Positions 61,020 to 64,000 of a stretch of 64,000 nucleotides of DNA are shown here, one piece after another. Within the stretch, counting starts at the first letter, position 1. Every line of letters starts with the position of its first letter. The notes under the pieces were generated by a model that saw only the letters and a list, made by a program, of their open reading frames with translations, was not told the origin of the DNA and did not search any database. This DNA is from Glebionis coronaria (taxonomy: Eukaryota > Streptophyta > Magnoliopsida > Asterales > Asteraceae): NCBI GenBank assembly GCA_025667525.1, contig CM046878.1, positions 509,834,274-509,898,273 on the forward strand, in the 5' to 3' direction. The position numbers and the translations under genes were made by a program.

Positions 61020-63679
61020 GTTGGAGCACTAGTGGACGGTGCAGAGTTTGTAGCTGAGTTATCAACAACTTCTTGTCGGGTGAGAAGAAGTATCTCCTTT
61101 AACTCGGCCAAAACCATGTTTTTGTCAATGAGCTGGATATTTAAGTCAGAGATTTCCTCACACTTTTGGTTCAGTTGTTCAACATAAGATTGTTGCTGTG
61201 CCGCATTAAAAGCGAAGCGTTCTTCTATTGAACCATAAAGAGTGGAAATTCCCTGTCTCGCACGTTCCATCTCCCCTAGAACAGACAAAAGTCTAGTTTC
61301 TAAGTACTGGTTTTTAGACTCTGCAGCCTCTAGTTCAAATTTTAGTGTTTCGTTCGATGATGAATCTCTCTTTAATCTCATAATCTCTTCCTCTAATGCC
61401 TTAACTATCTCAATCATCTTGTCACTCGTCTCAACGCTGTCTTCACAAACATTTGTTACCAAAAGATCCTCATTTTGAGATTGTTGTTTTAATTCTAAAG
61501 ATATACAATGTTGTTCAAGTTGATCAAAACGTTTTGCAAGTAAAATGTAAGAATCTTAAAGCTTTAAAAATTCAGCGTTAGATTCGTGACAAGAATGATT
61601 ATCCACCTCATTTATAGTCTCAGCACTATTTACAGAAAGATCATGCACATCATCACATATATTCACAACATCACAATTATTCATAGCAGATGTAAGCTCA
61701 TTCGAATAATTAACATTCACAGTAGTAAGCACATCATACGATATTACTTGGGACAAGAAACAGTCATACTCGGATAAAATCTTTTCTTTTTCAATTAATT
61801 GTAGCTCATAAGCGGTGTCCATTTCATAAAACACTTTTTGAACTTCTTTAATTTCAAAATTGAGATTTTCCGAAAGAGATGCAAAACTTCGTTTTATATT
61901 TTCGACAAAAGGGTTGATCTCATTCCTAAACACCTTGTTCATGTGTTCGAAAGCCCATTCTCCGGCGTTTAGGCCATTTGAAGTCGTACATTCCAAGATA
62001 ACCTTGTCAAAACTAGCAAAGTATCGATTATTCTCTTGTAAGTTTATCCATACAGTGCTAACAAGTGGACGATCCTTTGGAATTTCATTAGGTTCATCCA
62101 TTTTGACAAGTGTAGAAAGTGTACTAGGGTTTTCTTCATTTAACATGTAGGTTGGTGCTGTAATGAGATCTTTATCTATATGAAAGCGAATTCTAAAGTC
62201 CTTTTTTGCAAACTCTTTATTCATTTTAAAATAATCGTATTGAGGATATTTTGAACAAATGTATGACCGATCCGCATCAACTAGAGACTTATTCCTGGGG
62301 TCCTCGAAAATAACAATCGAATCTAAGACCAATCCTAATTTGGTTGCATCATAAAGTCTTGGATTATGGATAGAAGCTTGTCTTGCATACCGTGGGTTAG
62401 ATGGAAGGTCTATTTGACACGATAAGTTAAAATCTCTAAACGATGAGTCAAATAAGTGCACTAGTTGAGAGGCAGCGTATTGTCTTAAAAGCAAATAATC
62501 TAACTTCTTAATCTTATTAGCCGCATTAATTTCCACTTCAGTCTTTTTAGACTCGAGTAGTTCGAAATCCGTTTGAAGTTTTTGAAAATTAGTGACCACT
62601 AACTGTTTTTCTTTAAGTTCCTTGGAAAGATTTGCTCTTAAGGTTTCAATTTCTTGCAACTGACCCATTTGTTTTTTCGAAAATGATCATATTCGAGATT
62701 TGTTAAAACATTGGATGACGGAACTAATTCCAAAGTTTGAACCTTTTCTTTGCATAAGGCAAGCTCATCAGACAAATTCCTATTCATATCTAGGGTAGCT
62801 AACAACGCAGTATTCATTTGGCTAAGCAAATTTGTAGGAACCGTTACCAAATCTTGTTGAGCATGAAGATTCGTATGCGAAATGGGTCCCGGTTGTGATT
62901 CAGTCAAAGTCTGGGGACTTGCATTGATATTACTATCATTGTTTGTCTCCTCATTTAAAAGACTCACCACCGAAGACTCATTCGTATAGGTACCATCTTG
63001 CCCAACTTGATGTGGTTGAATACTAGTATCAGTGGTATTGGTAAGTACCTCAGATATTTGATCTGACCCGAAACAAGAGATAGTTGCCATAAGAGCGGCC
63101 TGAGCAGATTGAAGTTCGTCACAGTCTAAATCGTAAGCATCTAGATCATCTGCTTGGTATGTTGCATTCTGTGTAGTGATAACTTCTTGTTCCGCAATCC
63201 CTGGATCAGCAAGAAATGCTAACTCCTCTTCATCAAGTTCCTGTCCTCGTGCGTGAGCATTCACCAAATAAATATTCTCTGCAAACCATTGATCATCCCT
63301 TCTCCTCTTGGGTTTTTTGCAATCCCTAGACATGTGACCTTCTTCCTTACAGCTGTAGCATGTGATCATTCGCAACTTTCCTGTGGAATTGGGCCTTGGA
63401 GCAGTAGCCATTGGAGCAGTGTTGACCATTGGAGCAGGATTGACCATGCGTGCATTGGTGTTGGATCTAGTGGGTCTCCCCTGATATGGTTGAATAGGTT
63501 GAACCATTACTCTGCCATCTTGAATTGTAGCTTGTTGTCGAGAATTAGACGAGTTCCTCAACTGGTTGTTAGTCGGAGCTGGTCCTCTAAATCCTCGCTT
63601 GCTCAATGTTCTTGTGATGTAAGCAGACATAGTAGCTAACACTTCAGCTGGGTCAGTTCCTTGCTTGAATTGAGGAATA
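61020..63679 (-). pseudogene. gag: Sire-A gag: CCHC knuckle and long coiled coil
   Basis: Frame 63642-62638 has [16 protein letters not shown], then the CCHC knuckle [14 protein letters not shown] (CX2CX4HX4C). [14 protein letters not shown] and [13 protein letters not shown] follow. A frameshift near 62650 leads to 62668-61556, with long helices, NPRLYDATKLG, AGEWAFEHMNKVF and EVQKVFYEMD. After a TAA at about 61556, 61553-61020 continues the coiled coil. This knuckle-first Gag with a tail of about 1000 residues is a hallmark of Anthemideae Copia elements as I know them. The Met at 63642 is internal; the true start is lost at the 63680 boundary. Confidence 0.85.
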
Positions 63680-64000
63680 TGTTAGTGCAAACATTACGAT
63701 GTTTAATCATGATGATCCCTTTATGATTTGGTGATGACAAACGTATAACTCGCAATACATAATGTAAAATGTGTAAGGTACTCGTAATCACTCAAGCATA
63801 CTTATGTATACTTCTCTCGACACCCTGAAGTTTACATTCGTCATGAAAGACAAGAAGGACACACGGTTCTCTTACAGAACACGCGGTTCCTTAGTGATAT
63901 CGAACCGCGAGACGATATAGAACAGCGGGCAGTCAAGCCGGTTTAGGCTTACTCAAGATTTCTGGAAGCTTCTAGAAGATGGAGGGAAACTAATAAATTC
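63680..64000. mobile_element. Edge of an unidentified element inserted in Sire-A gag
   Basis: Gag coding ends abruptly in GTDPAEV-type sequence followed by TGTTAGTGCAAAC, a TG start like an LTR end. The 320 bases to the window edge are non-coding. They contain four GGTTC/CCGCG-type phrases, with CGCGGTTC (63882-63889) and GAACCGCG (63902-63909) as a perfect inverted pair. It may be an LTR or another insertion; orientation is unknown. Confidence 0.45.

Larger units (their letters stand above)
19796..63679 (-). mobile_element. Sire-A: large Sirevirus-like Copia split by nested insertions
   Basis: Its own sequence is in three blocks: 63679-61020, 47379-37094 and 22532-19796. Read on the minus strand they give gag, protease-integrase-RT-RNase H, a 2.1-kb spacer with an 18-bp array, a long ORF3, a 3' UTR and the 3' LTR. 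Coding resumes across both insertions: gag across Copia-C, and ORF3 across Athila-F. The 5' LTR lies beyond 64000. The Gag and ORF3 types strongly resemble a family abundant in Anthemideae. All ORFs carry stops or frameshifts. Confidence 0.85.

Noticed and set aside
1..64000. Host genes, tRNA, rRNA or organelle DNA
   Set aside because: Nothing in either strand looked like a host exon set, a tRNA cloverleaf, or rDNA. Every long frame is accounted for by a transposable element.

Overview
This is plant nuclear DNA made almost entirely of nested transposable elements. I found no host gene, tRNA, rRNA or CRISPR array. The Copia elements resemble families I know from the daisy family (Asteraceae), especially tribe Anthemideae (Tanacetum, Artemisia, Chrysanthemum). 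The clues are a very large coiled-coil Gag with one CCHC knuckle, a Sirevirus-type Pol, and a long third ORF after pol. The family names are my recognition of motifs, not the result of a search.

Layout, left to right. (1) 1-3771: the 5' end of a minus-strand Copia (Copia-1), with LTR, primer-binding site, leader and decayed gag. (2) 3772-10295: a minus-strand Ty3/Gypsy with a long LTR (Gypsy-1), with LTR, PBS, an extra ORF before gag, gag-protease and the start of RT; Copia-1 cuts it off. (3) 10296-13768: a decayed CACTA (En/Spm) transposase with two recognisable introns, followed by diverged repeats. (4) 13769-19795: a plus-strand Gypsy of the same family (Gypsy-2), badly decayed and cut off by the next element. 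(5) 19796-63679: one large minus-strand Sirevirus-like Copia (Sire-A), ordered gag, pol, spacer, ORF3, 3' UTR, 3' LTR. Two nested stacks have split it apart. (6) 63680-64000: the edge of a further, unidentified element inside the Sire-A gag.

Nested stack 1: an Athila-type Gypsy (Athila-F, + strand, 22533-37093) sits inside Sire-A ORF3. It is itself interrupted in its 3' untranslated region by a small, very young non-autonomous element (NA-E, 30758-34646). NA-E has 312-bp LTRs with one difference between them and a perfect tgatg target-site duplication. Nested stack 2: an Ale/Retrofit-like Copia (Copia-C, - strand, 47380-61019, duplication gttgg) sits inside the Sire-A gag. Its RNase H is split by a Gypsy-derived element with 3.27-kb LTRs (LARD-D, 47865-57058, duplication gcaac). 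LTR divergence agrees with this nesting order.

The most unusual pattern is that four different elements carry their own dense cluster of a short CG-centred motif in transcribed, non-coding sequence ahead of an ORF. The motifs are CTTTCGGA in Copia-1, TTGCGAA in Athila-F, CCATCGCAAT in NA-E and TCATCCGGAATAA in Sire-A. In three of the four clusters an inverted copy creates a perfect 9-13 bp hairpin stem, and in Sire-A the core TCCGGA is itself a palindrome. I know of no standard explanation, so it is the main candidate for an undescribed cis-acting system.
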